Shown in pieces: positions 1 to 8,147 of a DNA stretch of 32,252 nucleotides (its first letter is position 1; every line of letters starts with the position of its first letter). The notes under the pieces were generated by a model. It searched no databases. It saw nothing but the letters and a program-made list of their open reading frames with translations, and had not been told where the DNA came from. The position numbers and the translations under genes are program-made. The stretch is taken from NCBI GenBank assembly GCA_947627365.1, contig CANQVT010000027.1:1-32252 (forward strand). Direction: 5' to 3'. Origin of the DNA: an uncultured Lachnospiraceae bacterium. GTDB taxonomy: Bacteria; Bacillota; Clostridia; Lachnospirales; Lachnospiraceae.

Positions 1-1971
1 GATCCCGTCTGGACAAAGATCGTTATGGGCGCTTCGGAGGGAGATATGTCGATGTTTTCCTCCCTGAACCTGCAGATCGCGTGGCTGAATGCCGGGGTTG
101 ACGCGGTGATCGAATGGCAGTGGGACGGAGGCCATGTTCCCTCCGAGATACTGGGCAATTCTTTCTCCCTCTATGTCGACCAGATGTACGGGAAGTATGT
201 GGAAGGTGCGGTCGCGATCGAAAAAGCCGCGGCGACAAAGCAGACGACAAACGGAACAGCGGAAACGGCGACCGGGACGGACATCAGTGGATGGGTAAAT
301 GATGAGGATACGACCGCTGTATCCTTCAGTCTTTCCGACGCAGCGGCTTACAGGACGAAAGGCGCGAGCAAGGCGATGCCAGGGTTTGACGTGATTGATT
401 ACGGACAGGAGGATTATGTATTCGGCAGCTCCGAAAAGGACGCGCGGCACTGGGATACGTATCTGCTTGATATTTTTGAGGAACATGCGGGCACCCTTGA
501 ACCGCTGCTTTCTGTGGAGAGCGGGGAATCGTCGAAAGAGCTTTCGGCAGAGGAAGAACTTTCGGCGGATGAGCAGCCGGGAGATGGGCAGACGCCGCCA
601 GAGCTTCCGGGCGGAGAGCAGCCAGGGAATGGACAGACGCCGCCGGAGCTTCCGGACGGGGAGCAGCCAAACGGAGAACAGCCGGGCGGTATGGGAGGCG
701 GCCAGCCGGGCGGTTTTGGCGGCTCCGGCGAGGTGACGCAGGGAACCGCCGCCAACACGCTTGCTGAGGACGGAACATACAACGACTTCGAGTATATTTC
801 TTCCGGTGATGACGAAAACGCTCTGCGGATAGACGGCGCGACAGCCACCCTGGATGGGATTACGGTGGAGAAGTCCGCCGGAAAATCCTCCAACACGGAG
901 GATGGGGATTTTTACGGAATGAACGCGGCGCTGCTTGCGACAAACGGCGCGACGGTGACGATCAAAAATGCCTCGGTCAGTTCCTCTGCGCAGAACGGAA
1001 ACGGTGTGTTCAGCTACGGCAGCGGGACGACGGTCAACATTTCCGATTCCACGATCACGACCACTGCGGACAATTCCGGCGGGATCCAGACGACCGGCGG
1101 CGGCACGACGAATGCGGCAAACCTGACCGTTGAGACGTCCGGGAATTCTTCCGCAGCGATCCGTTCCGACCGGGGAGGCGGAACTGTGAATGTGGACGGT
1201 GGCAGCTATACGACAAACGGATACAATTCTCCCGCGGTGTATTCCACCGCCGCGATCACCGTGAAAAACGCCGCGCTTACCGCTAACAATTCCGAGGCGC
1301 TTGTCGTTGAAGGGAAGAATTCAATCGCGCTTGAGAATTGCACCGTAATCGGAAATATGAGCGATACGAAGGGAAGCAGCTCGGATGAGAACGTGCACAA
1401 TGTGATGATCTACCAGTCCATGTCCGGAGACGCCGACGTGGGAACCTCCGAATTTACCATGAACGGCGGGATGCTGATTTCTGAAAACGGAGATATGTTC
1501 TATGTGACAAACACCCACTGCGCCGTGAACCTCTGCGGCGTGGAGCTCGTTAATCAGGACAGCGACGGTTATCTGTTGAACGTGAGCGGCAACTCCGCGT
1601 CCCGCGGCTGGGGCACTGCCGGGGCAAACGGCGGGCAGGTGGAATTCACCGCGACCGACCAGACGATGAACGGCGACATCATAGTCGACAGCATTTCTAA
1701 CCTGAATTTGACCCTTGCCGGTAGCAGTGACTTTACAGGCACGATCAACATCGTTGACAACGCGCAGGGCGGAGCGGCGGTCGCTGACAATGCCGTCGTT
1801 ACCGTGGAGAGCGGAAGTGTCTGGACGCTGACCGGAGACTGTTCGCTCACAAGTTTGACCAACCAGGGGACGATCGATTTCAATGGCTATACCATCACTC
1901 TGGCAGATGGGACTGTGCTGGAAGAAAGCAAAATTTCCAGCAATCTCTCCGCAACCGGCGTAAATACCTGA
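1..1971 (+). CDS. Secreted tannase-like esterase fused to a beta-helix domain (5' partial)
   Basis: The frame is open from base 1, so the true start and signal peptide lie upstream; the ATG at 25 is internal. The first ~65 residues resemble the C-terminal catalytic end of tannase/feruloyl-esterase hydrolases: an Asp in GASEGD, a LNLQIAW helix and a candidate catalytic His in WDGGHVPSE. About 60 residues later, KAMPGFDVIDYG...YVFG with DARHWD resembles a segment that in classical tannases lies before the catalytic Asp/His. A linker with 15-residue EQPG-GQTPPELP repeats follows, then about 400 residues of Gly/Asn/Thr/Ser-rich short beta-strands (GATVTIKNA, GTTVNISDS, GGTVNVDGG) typical of a right-handed beta-helix of the pectate-lyase/autotransporter type. 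No sortase signal or C-terminal membrane helix is seen. Inferred role: an extracellular esterase with a glycan-binding or adhesive beta-helix. The 3' end overlaps the reverse-strand LysR gene by 85 bp. Confidence 0.7.
   Translation, partial: DPVWTKIVMGASEGDMSMFSSLNLQIAWLNAGVDAVIEWQWDGGHVPSEILGNSFSLYVDQMYGKYVEGAVAIEKAAATKQTTNGTAETATGTDISGWVNDEDTTAVSFSLSDAAAYRTKGASKAMPGFDVIDYGQEDYVFGSSEKDARHWDTYLLDIFEEHAGTLEPLLSVESGESSKELSAEEELSADEQPGDGQTPPELPGGEQPGNGQTPPELPDGEQPNGEQPGGMGGGQPGGFGGSGEVTQGTAANTLAEDGTYNDFEYISSGDDENALRIDGATATLDGITVEKSAGKSSNTEDGDFYGMNAALLATNGATVTIKNASVSSSAQNGNGVFSYGSGTTVNISDSTITTTADNSGGIQTTGGGTTNAANLTVETSGNSSAAIRSDRGGGTVNVDGGSYTTNGYNSPAVYSTAAITVKNAALTANNSEALVVEGKNSIALENCTVIGNMSDTKGSSSDENVHNVMIYQSMSGDADVGTSEFTMNGGMLISENGDMFYVTNTHCAVNLCGVELVNQDSDGYLLNVSGNSASRGWGTAGANGGQVEFTATDQTMNGDIIVDSISNLNLTLAGSSDFTGTINIVDNAQGGAAVADNAVVTVESGSVWTLTGDCSLTSLTNQGTIDFNGYTITLADGTVLEESKISSNLSATGVNT
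571..690 (+). repeat. 45-bp tandem repeat in the linker of the esterase/beta-helix gene
   Basis: Copies begin with GAGCAGCC at 571, 616 and 661, an exact 45-bp period. Each encodes 15 residues of the form EQPG(D/N)GQTPPELP(G/D)G; the third copy degenerates into EQPNGEQPGG and a Gly-rich run. The period keeps the reading frame, so copy number could vary without disrupting the protein. Confidence 0.85.
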
Positions 1972-2786
1972 TGCTTTTTCCAGATGAGATATATCCGGGT
2001 CTCCAGGCTCGGGGTGAGCGGACGGAACACAAGTCCGCTCTCCGGGCTTGTATCGATCAGGTGCTGAAAGGTCAGGAGATAGCCAAGTCCTTCCCGTACA
2101 AAAAGAGCGCCGTTATAGGACAGGCGGAAAGAGCCTTCCAGGTGAAGCTGATCCATGTGGCTGCCGCACCATCTGGGAAGATCGTGGTTCCAGCCCTGTT
2201 CGGAGCAGAATAAGGGCAGACCATTCAGATCTTCGACGGAAACTGCCGCCCTTTTTGCCAGCGGGCAGTCGGCGGGCATGACGACACCCCAGAGATCGGC
2301 GCCCGGAAATTTCAGACAACGGTATTTTGCGGTGTTGGGTTCCTGCGCCAGCACCGCAAAATCAATGATGCCCTTGTCGAGCTTTTCCGTCACCTGTTCC
2401 GTATCTCCGCTGGTGATGTGGTAATGCAGGTTCGGGCAGATTTTTTTCAGCTCTTTGATCGCGGCGGCGAGATACCGGATCTGGTAGGATTCCGCCAGAC
2501 CCAGATAGAGATCGCCGCCTGTGAGATCGTCCATCGTGTGAAATTCTTCCGTGATCTTGTCGGCCATTTTGACCAGATCCTCCGCGCGCTTCCGAAGGAG
2601 GATGCCCTCCTCGGTGAGCTGTATGCTGAAGCTGTGCCTGAGAAACAGCTTCTTTCCGAGCTCATCCTCCAATGCTTTTAGCTGCTTGGAGAGCGTGGGC
2701 TGAGTGACGTGCAGCAGCTCCGCCGCGCGCGTCATGTTTTCTTCCCTCGCGACCGCGAGAAAATACCGCATGGTTCTCAGTTCCAT
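1887..2786 (-). CDS. LysR-family transcriptional regulator
   Basis: A 299-residue protein of standard LysR length. Residues 1-60 form the winged helix-turn-helix (MELRTMRYFLAVAREEN, then AAELLHVTQPTLSKQLKALE), followed by the linker helix and a periplasmic-binding-protein-like effector domain to about residue 290. It is divergent from the alpha/beta hydrolase at 3035, the usual arrangement for a LysR regulator and its target, so the hydrolase is the likeliest regulated gene. The effector cannot be inferred. Its 3' end runs 85 bp into the oppositely oriented esterase/beta-helix gene, giving complementary mRNA tails. A good promoter lies at 2833-2861 and a palindrome at 2819-2830 in its leader could serve autoregulation. 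Confidence 0.93.
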   Translation of the reverse strand: MELRTMRYFLAVAREENMTRAAELLHVTQPTLSKQLKALEDELGKKLFLRHSFSIQLTEEGILLRKRAEDLVKMADKITEEFHTMDDLTGGDLYLGLAESYQIRYLAAAIKELKKICPNLHYHITSGDTEQVTEKLDKGIIDFAVLAQEPNTAKYRCLKFPGADLWGVVMPADCPLAKRAAVSVEDLNGLPLFCSEQGWNHDLPRWCGSHMDQLHLEGSFRLSYNGALFVREGLGYLLTFQHLIDTSPESGLVFRPLTPSLETRIYLIWKKHQVFTPVAERLLEILLSSSTVPSARVMV

Positions 2787-2818
2787 AACTGTCCGCCTTT
2801 CTGAAATTCTTAAAATTC

Positions 2819-2830
2819 ATATCATGATAT
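2819..2830. promoter_or_regulatory. 12-bp palindrome, candidate LysR operator
   Basis: ATATCATGATAT is a perfect inverted repeat between the LysR start codon and its -10 box. A regulator bound here would block its own transcription, which fits LysR autorepression. The assignment is by position only. Confidence 0.45.
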
Positions 2831-2832
2831 AA

Positions 2833-2861
2833 ATTATAACTATTCGTAAAAAAGAAATCAA
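2833..2861 (-). promoter_or_regulatory. Promoter of the LysR gene
   Basis: On the reverse strand, -35 TTGATT (2861-2856) and -10 TATAAT (2838-2833) are separated by 17 bp, a good sigma-A match 47 bp upstream of the LysR start. Confidence 0.65.
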
Positions 2862-2866
2862 GGGAC

Positions 2867-2872
2867 TATAAT
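2867..2872 (+). promoter_or_regulatory. -10 box of the alpha/beta hydrolase promoter
   Basis: TATAAT points toward the hydrolase. There is no good -35 at 17 bp (TCGTAA at 2844-2849), as expected for an activator-dependent promoter. It interleaves with the divergent LysR promoter, so the two would compete for polymerase. The transcript would carry an untranslated leader of roughly 155 nt. Confidence 0.5.
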
Positions 2873-3034
2873 AAAATTAAAGGACAGTTTGTCCTACGTT
2901 GTTACTGTTCAAACCAGGCCGAAGCACTTGTTGCTGAGGTTGTAAGAACGTAAAACAAGTGGCAGTTTGGGCAGGCAGAAGGAAAAGGGTAAAAATAAAT
3001 CATGAAAACAAGCAGGAAAGGACGGTATGGAAAT

Positions 3035-4036
3035 ATGGCAAATGTTGAGAAACTGGAACTGACACAGAAATGGGATAAGACATTCCCGAAGAGCGAAAAG
3101 GTAAACCATCGGAAAGTGACGTTTGTGAACCGCTACGGGATCACGCTGGCAGCGGATGAGTATGCGCCGAAAAGCGCGTCCGGCAAGCTCCCGGCGATCG
3201 CCGTCTGCGGACCGTTCGGCGCGGTGAAGGAACAGTGCGCAGGACTCTACGCGCAGACGATGGCGGAGAGGGGCTTTTTGACGGTCGCATTTGACCCTTC
3301 GTTTACGGGAGAAAGCGGCGGCAATGTTCGCTATATGGCGTCGCCCGACATCAACACGGAGGATTTCATGGCGGCGGTGGATTATCTGTCCCTGCATGAG
3401 AGCGCGGATCCGGAGAGGATCGGCATCATCGGGATCTGCGGCTGGGGCGGCCTCGCGATCAACACCGCGGCGATCGACACCAGGATTAAAGCGACGGTTG
3501 CTTCCACGATGTACGATATGGCGAGGGTGAACGCCAACGGCTATTTTGACGCCGAGGACAGCGAGGAAGCGCGTTACCAGAAAAGGGCAGCGATGTGTGC
3601 GCAGAGGCTTGCGGATCTGAAAGCGGGCGAGTACGCGCTGGGCGGCGGCGTGGTCGATCCGCTGCCGGAGGACGCGCCGTTCTTCGTAAAGGATTATCAT
3701 GATTATTACAAGACGGATCGCGGCTACCACGCCCGCTCCCTAAACTCCAACGGCGGCTGGAACGTGATCGGCTGCGAATCCTTCCTGAACCAGCCGATCA
3801 ACCAGTACAGCAACGAGATCCGCAGCGCCGTCCTGGTCATGCATGGCGACAAGGCGCATTCCTGCTATTTCGGGAAAGACGCTTACGCGGCCATGATAAA
3901 AGACAGCATGTACGCGGATAACAAGGAGCTGCTGCTGATTCCGGGCGCGGTGCATACTGACCTGTACGACGGCGGCGAAAAAGACGCTATTCCGTTCGAT
4001 AAGCTGGAGGAATTCTTCCACAAGTATATGAAATAA
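3035..4036 (+). CDS. YcjY-like alpha/beta hydrolase with cysteine nucleophile
   Basis: A 333-residue cytoplasmic hydrolase of the dienelactone-hydrolase/YcjY type. The nucleophile elbow reads IIGICGWGG, placing Cys135 where most esterases have Ser. Asp272 in VMHGDKAHS and His307 in PGAVHTDLYD complete a candidate triad. The N-terminal HRKVTFVNRYGITLAADEYAP strand is typical of this family. I chose ATG 3035 (MANVEKLEL) because it matches the usual family start and has AGGAAAGGA at 3014-3022; an in-frame ATG at 3002 would add 11 residues and also has a purine-rich upstream site. Probably controlled by the divergent LysR regulator. The substrate is unknown. Confidence 0.85.
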   Translation: MANVEKLELTQKWDKTFPKSEKVNHRKVTFVNRYGITLAADEYAPKSASGKLPAIAVCGPFGAVKEQCAGLYAQTMAERGFLTVAFDPSFTGESGGNVRYMASPDINTEDFMAAVDYLSLHESADPERIGIIGICGWGGLAINTAAIDTRIKATVASTMYDMARVNANGYFDAEDSEEARYQKRAAMCAQRLADLKAGEYALGGGVVDPLPEDAPFFVKDYHDYYKTDRGYHARSLNSNGGWNVIGCESFLNQPINQYSNEIRSAVLVMHGDKAHSCYFGKDAYAAMIKDSMYADNKELLLIPGAVHTDLYDGGEKDAIPFDKLEEFFHKYMK

Positions 4037-4125
4037 GACGGTGAATACCATACGTTGAAGATTTTTTTATGACCGAAGAATCATCGTTTATGGATGGAAA
4101 ACCCTGATCTGTATGGAGGATTTTC

Positions 4126-4689
4126 ATGAAAAAGATATTGATTATTTTCATGGCGCTTATGTTTATGATGAATGTCGCTGCCTGCGGCTCGGCCGGTCAG
4201 GAATCAGAAGCATCAGAAGCAGAATCGACATCCGTAGAAACGATCCGGCAGACAGAAAGCATATCCGAACAGACGGAATCGAATGATTTGAAACGTGTGG
4301 CATCGGATGAAAGAGAAGAAACGGAGGTTGATACAGTAATGAAAATGAAGGTTCAGATCGGAAATCAGTCCTTTACCGCAACGCTGGAGGATAACGCCGC
4401 GGTACGGGAATTGGTCGATATGATGAGAGAAACGCCGGTGTCCATCGATATGAGCGATTACTCTGGCTTTGAAAAGGTGGGTTCTCTGGGACGGAGCCTT
4501 ACCACGGACAACCGCCAGACCACAACCGGCGCGGGCGACATCGTTTTGTACAACGGCGATCATATCGTGATGTTTTACGGTTCGAACTCATGGAGCTATA
4601 CAAGGATCGGCCACATCAACGATCTGACAGGATGGGAGGAAGCGCTCGGTGATGGCAGTATCACGGCGGTGTTTTCCGTTGAGGAATAA
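4126..4689 (+). CDS. Lipoprotein with cyclophilin-like domain
   Basis: A 187-residue lipoprotein. The signal peptide ends in lipobox NVAAC with Cys20 as the lipidation site. An acidic, Ser/Glu-rich spacer runs to about residue 70. The rest (QIGNQSFTATLEDN, LVDMMRETPVSIDMSDY, GDIVLYNGDHIVMFYG, YTRIGHINDLTGWEEALG) matches the small cyclophilin-like fold found in many clostridial and Bacteroides proteins, often next to oxidoreductases or hydrolases. Prolyl-isomerase activity should not be assumed. The start is set by GGAGG at 4116-4120. It is followed by a strong terminator and appears monocistronic. Confidence 0.8.
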   Translation: MKKILIIFMALMFMMNVAACGSAGQESEASEAESTSVETIRQTESISEQTESNDLKRVASDEREETEVDTVMKMKVQIGNQSFTATLEDNAAVRELVDMMRETPVSIDMSDYSGFEKVGSLGRSLTTDNRQTTTGAGDIVLYNGDHIVMFYGSNSWSYTRIGHINDLTGWEEALGDGSITAVFSVEE

Positions 4690-4768
4690 TGTCCATCGCA
4701 AACAGATATTATTTTGGTTTGCGCTGTAATTGACTTTGATTCTAGCTAAGCACATGGAATTTTAAAAC

Positions 4769-4798
4769 CCGCAGGTACGTTTGCGCCTGCGGATTTTT
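4769..4798 (+). terminator. Intrinsic terminator after the cyclophilin-like lipoprotein
   Basis: CCGCAGG (4769-4775) pairs with CCTGCGG (4786-4792) around a 10-nt loop, followed by A and TTTTT. Upstream AAAA makes it potentially bidirectional. Confidence 0.8.
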
Positions 4799-4960
4799 GT
4801 GCAATTATGCACCTGCAAGACTGAGGCATCATCAATGACCATGCAAGGGATTGCCCCTGCTATCAGAAGATCAATGCGACGTATCCGACGATAAAAATGA
4901 AACCGGATCGGGAAGTGTGACATGGAGCAGATTGGCATACTTTTTTACATCCGCAAAATT
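4799..4960. other. Intergenic stretch with no recognised content
   Basis: This is the middle of a 354-bp gap between the lipoprotein and the nucleotidase. Apart from the terminator before it and the promoter after it I see no ORF with a ribosome site, RNA gene or repeat. Confidence 0.5.
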
Positions 4961-4992
4961 TTGTAGGCTAAAATGGAAAACTGTAGTATAAT
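4961..4992 (+). promoter_or_regulatory. Promoter of the 5'-nucleotidase gene
   Basis: A perfect -10 TATAAT lies at 4987-4992, 51 bp before the start codon. The best -35 is TTGTAG at 4961-4966, with an unfavourable 20-bp spacer, so the -10 is more certain than the -35. Confidence 0.5.
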
Positions 4993-5043
4993 GCTTTCGT
5001 AAGCACGATTTTGGCTGCATAATAAAAAACAGGAGGTACTCAC

Positions 5044-6807
5044 ATGAAGAAATTTGCTGCTGCTTTGACACTTCCGCTTATCCTTTCCGCGCTTTGGCTG
5101 CCCGCTGTGGCCGCTGAAGATGCGACTGAGGTTACGGGCGCGGAGCAGGTCACGATTCTCTACACCAACGACGTGCACACATATATCGACGGCGAGCTCA
5201 GCTATTCCCTGGTTGCGCGTTACCGCGATACGCTTGACAACGTGCTTCTGGTGGACGCAGGAGACCACATTCAGGGTACGGCCTACGGCTCCATGGATAA
5301 GGGTTCGTCTATTGTAGATCTGATGAACGCGGCGAAGTATGACGCGGCCACACTGGGAAATCATGAGTTTGACTATGGCATGGAGGGTGCGCTCGCCACG
5401 ATCGAAAAGGCGGAGTACCCATACCTGTCCTGCAACTTCTACCATGAGGAGAACGGCGAGAAGGGTGAGAATGTGCTCGATTCCTATAAGGTATTCGAGG
5501 TTGGCGGGCAGAAGATCGCGCTGATCGGCATCACCACACCAGAATCCTTCACGAAGTCAACGCCTGCTTATTTCCAGGATGAGAACGGCAATTACATCTA
5601 TGGCATCGCCGGCGGGAACGACGGAAGCGATCTGTATGATACGGTGCAGGAGACAATCGATGAGGCCTCCCAGGAAGCGGACATCGTCATCGGACTCGGG
5701 CATCTGGGTGTAGATCCATCCTCTATTCCGTGGACGTCCGAGGAAGTCATCGCGAACACGACGGGCTTTGACGCGTTCATCGACGGACATTCGCACACGA
5801 CGCTTCCGATGGAAGTAGTGCTCGATGAGGAGGAGAACGAGGTCGTCCTGACGCAGACCGGTTGCTATTTCGGCGCGCTCGGACAGATGACGATTTCTCC
5901 GGAGGGCGAGATCACGACCGAGCTTCTCGAAGCGGACAATGTGAAGGCAAGGCTTTTTGACGGTTATATGGCGCAGGCGGCTGCGGGCGAGTCCATGGAG
6001 GCTGCCATCGCGGATGAGACGGCCGACGCGGTCGCGGAGGTTGAGAGCGCGTGGATCACGCAGGTGAGTGACGAGCTGGGACAGGTGATCGGCACCGTCG
6101 ATGATGTGCTTGACAACTTCGACGCGGACGGCAATCGTCTGGTGCGCAGGCAGGAGACAAACTCCGGCGATTTTACGGCAGATGCGCTGTATTACTTGTT
6201 TGACAAGACAAATGTGGTGGACGGCTACCCGGTGGACGTCGCGGTTATGAACGGCGGCGGCATCCGCAACGAGGCAATCACTGGTGACATCAGCTACCTC
6301 ACCTGCAAGAACATGCACCCCTTCGGCAATGTGGCCTGCATGATCGAGGTGACGGGGCAGCAGCTCCTCGACGCTCTGGAGTTCGGCGTGCGCGGCGTAG
6401 GCGGCGGAGAGGAAAGCGGCGGTTTCCTGCACATCGCGGGTGCGAAATACACGGTCGACACGAGCGTTGAGTCCACGGTCACGATAGACGACAAGGGCGT
6501 GTTCACAGGCGTTGCGGGCGACTACCGCGTGAAGGACGTGCAGATCCTCGACCACGAGAGCGGCGAATACAAGCCTTTAGATGTGAATGCGAAGTACAAT
6601 CTTGCGGGCTACAATTACACACTGCGTGATCAGGGCGACGGATTCACCATGTTCGACGGCGCGACGAACATCATCGATTACGTGATGGAGGATTATATGG
6701 TGCTCGCGAATTATGTGCAGTCCTTTGAGGATACCGACGGCGACGGTCTGCCGAACGTGGCAGGTTACGCAGATGTGAATGGCGAGGGTCGTATCACGAT
6801 TCAGTAA
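5044..6807 (+). CDS. Secreted 5'-nucleotidase / UshA-like metallophosphoesterase
   Basis: A 587-residue exported enzyme that removes phosphate from nucleotides or related phosphoesters outside the membrane. A Sec signal peptide (residues 1-24, ending AVAA) precedes the calcineurin-like metallophosphoesterase domain with dimetal ligands TNDVH (Asp43, His45), DAGDH (Asp74), GNHEFD (Asn106, His107), GLGH (His220) and DGHSH (His249, His251). The C-terminal nucleotide-binding domain starts near 345 with MNGGGIRNEAITGD (402-414), NMHPFGN and a late GDGFTMFDGA. The extreme C-terminus, DTDGDGLPN...DVNGEGRI, resembles a calcium-binding or dockerin-like loop. The start is backed by AGGAGG at 5031-5036. 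Length is normal for the family. Likely role: phosphate or nucleoside scavenging. Confidence 0.92.
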   Translation: MKKFAAALTLPLILSALWLPAVAAEDATEVTGAEQVTILYTNDVHTYIDGELSYSLVARYRDTLDNVLLVDAGDHIQGTAYGSMDKGSSIVDLMNAAKYDAATLGNHEFDYGMEGALATIEKAEYPYLSCNFYHEENGEKGENVLDSYKVFEVGGQKIALIGITTPESFTKSTPAYFQDENGNYIYGIAGGNDGSDLYDTVQETIDEASQEADIVIGLGHLGVDPSSIPWTSEEVIANTTGFDAFIDGHSHTTLPMEVVLDEEENEVVLTQTGCYFGALGQMTISPEGEITTELLEADNVKARLFDGYMAQAAAGESMEAAIADETADAVAEVESAWITQVSDELGQVIGTVDDVLDNFDADGNRLVRRQETNSGDFTADALYYLFDKTNVVDGYPVDVAVMNGGGIRNEAITGDISYLTCKNMHPFGNVACMIEVTGQQLLDALEFGVRGVGGGEESGGFLHIAGAKYTVDTSVESTVTIDDKGVFTGVAGDYRVKDVQILDHESGEYKPLDVNAKYNLAGYNYTLRDQGDGFTMFDGATNIIDYVMEDYMVLANYVQSFEDTDGDGLPNVAGYADVNGEGRITIQ

Positions 6808-6877
6808 CGAATCGGCTTAGACACAAGAAATTTGACGCGACATCTTACTGAGCGGGAGAGGAAAGGACGGTCACAGG

Positions 6878-8092
6878 ATGGACGGAAAAGCATTATTACA
6901 GGAAGCAACCGGAGTTCAGGAGAGAATTCAGAAGATCCGCAGGGAGCTGCACAAAAACCCGGAGATCGGATTTGAGCTGCCCCAGACAAAGGCGCTTGTC
7001 AAAAAGGAACTGGAGGAGATGGGTTATACCCCGCAGGAGATGGGAAAATGCGGACTGGTCGTACTGGCCGGGGGAAAGCATCCGGGCAGGACGATCCTGC
7101 TGCGCGCGGATATGGATGCGCTTCAGATCCGGGAGGAGGCGGACGTGGAGTTCGCGAGCCGGATCGAGGGCAAGATGCACGGCTGCGGCCACGATATGCA
7201 CACGGCAATGCTGCTGGGCGCCGCGCGGATTTTGAAAGAGCATGAGGACGAGATCCAGGGAATCGTCAAGCTGGAATTTCAGCCGGCGGAGGAGATCTTC
7301 CAGGGCTCGCTTGACATGATGGCGTCCGGCCTTCTGGAGAACCCGAAGGTAGACGCGGCGATGATGATCCATGTGGTGGCGGGGATGCCGCTGCCCGCGG
7401 GCATGCTGATGATCTCCGGTGGCGGGATCGCGAACGCTTCCTGCGAGCAGTATCACATTACGGTCAAGGGAAAGGGCGGACACGGCTCGACGCCGCATCT
7501 GGCGATTGATCCGATCACCGCGGCGGCGCATATTCATCTGGCGCTGCAGGAGATCAACAGCCGCGAGCTGGACGGAAACGAGTTCGGCGTATTCACGACC
7601 GGTCATTTTGAGGCGGGCAAAACGTCCAACGTCATTCCGGATACAGCCGAGATGTGGGGGACGATTCGCACGACGGACGCCGAGAACGCTGTGGGAGAGA
7701 TGATCCGCACGCGCATGACTGAGATCTGCAAGGGCGTCGCCACCGCGCTGCGCTGCGAGGCGGAGGTGGAATTCTTTGATTACTGTCCCTGCATGGTGAT
7801 CGATCCAGAGCTTTCGTCGGACGCGATGAAATATATGAGAGAGCTGTTCGGTCAGGGCGTCCTCGACATGAACGTGATCTCCGGCGGAAAGCCTGGCGGA
7901 GGCAGCGAGGACTTCGCTTTCGTCAGCCACAAGGTGCCGACGGTGAGTATGTTCCTGACAGCCGGAAACTCGAACGAGGGTTATCTCTACAGCCAGCACA
8001 ATCCGAAGACTCGCTTTGACGATTCCGTGCTGTACTGCGGCAGCGCCGCCTATGTGCAGATGGCGCTTCGCTGGCTCGAGGAGCACCGCTGA
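6878..8092 (+). CDS. M20-family amidohydrolase / peptidase
   Basis: A 404-residue cytoplasmic metal-dependent amidohydrolase of the M20D type, which cleaves N-acyl amino acids (hippurate, N-acetyl-diaminopimelate) or indole/peptide conjugates. Metal-site signature MHGCGHDMH gives Cys103 and His105, PAEE gives Glu138/139, His165 follows in MIHV, and His374 in QHNPKTRFDD completes the set. The lid/dimerisation insert carries GKGGHGSTPH. A GAGAGGAAAGGA site lies upstream of ATG 6878. It follows the nucleotidase by 70 bp with no clear terminator, so some co-transcription is possible. The precise substrate cannot be read from sequence. Confidence 0.9.
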   Translation: MDGKALLQEATGVQERIQKIRRELHKNPEIGFELPQTKALVKKELEEMGYTPQEMGKCGLVVLAGGKHPGRTILLRADMDALQIREEADVEFASRIEGKMHGCGHDMHTAMLLGAARILKEHEDEIQGIVKLEFQPAEEIFQGSLDMMASGLLENPKVDAAMMIHVVAGMPLPAGMLMISGGGIANASCEQYHITVKGKGGHGSTPHLAIDPITAAAHIHLALQEINSRELDGNEFGVFTTGHFEAGKTSNVIPDTAEMWGTIRTTDAENAVGEMIRTRMTEICKGVATALRCEAEVEFFDYCPCMVIDPELSSDAMKYMRELFGQGVLDMNVISGGKPGGGSEDFAFVSHKVPTVSMFLTAGNSNEGYLYSQHNPKTRFDDSVLYCGSAAYVQMALRWLEEHR

Positions 8093-8147
8093 GGGATTTC
8101 CGCATGAATGAAAAGCCTGCGTTCCGGCATCGGATCAAACGGAAAAC

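Noticed and set aside
326-896. Long reverse-strand frames opposite the esterase/beta-helix gene
   Set aside because: Low-complexity Pro/Ser/Arg translations mirroring the GC-rich linker; no ribosome site and no family resemblance.
5557-6555. A 332-codon reverse frame inside the nucleotidase gene
   Set aside because: It is antisense to a well-supported enzyme and its composition (His/Arg/Val-rich) is that of a codon shadow.
6896-8086. A 396-codon reverse frame opposite the M20 amidohydrolase
   Set aside because: Same shadow pattern; the M20 metal-site motifs fix the coding strand.
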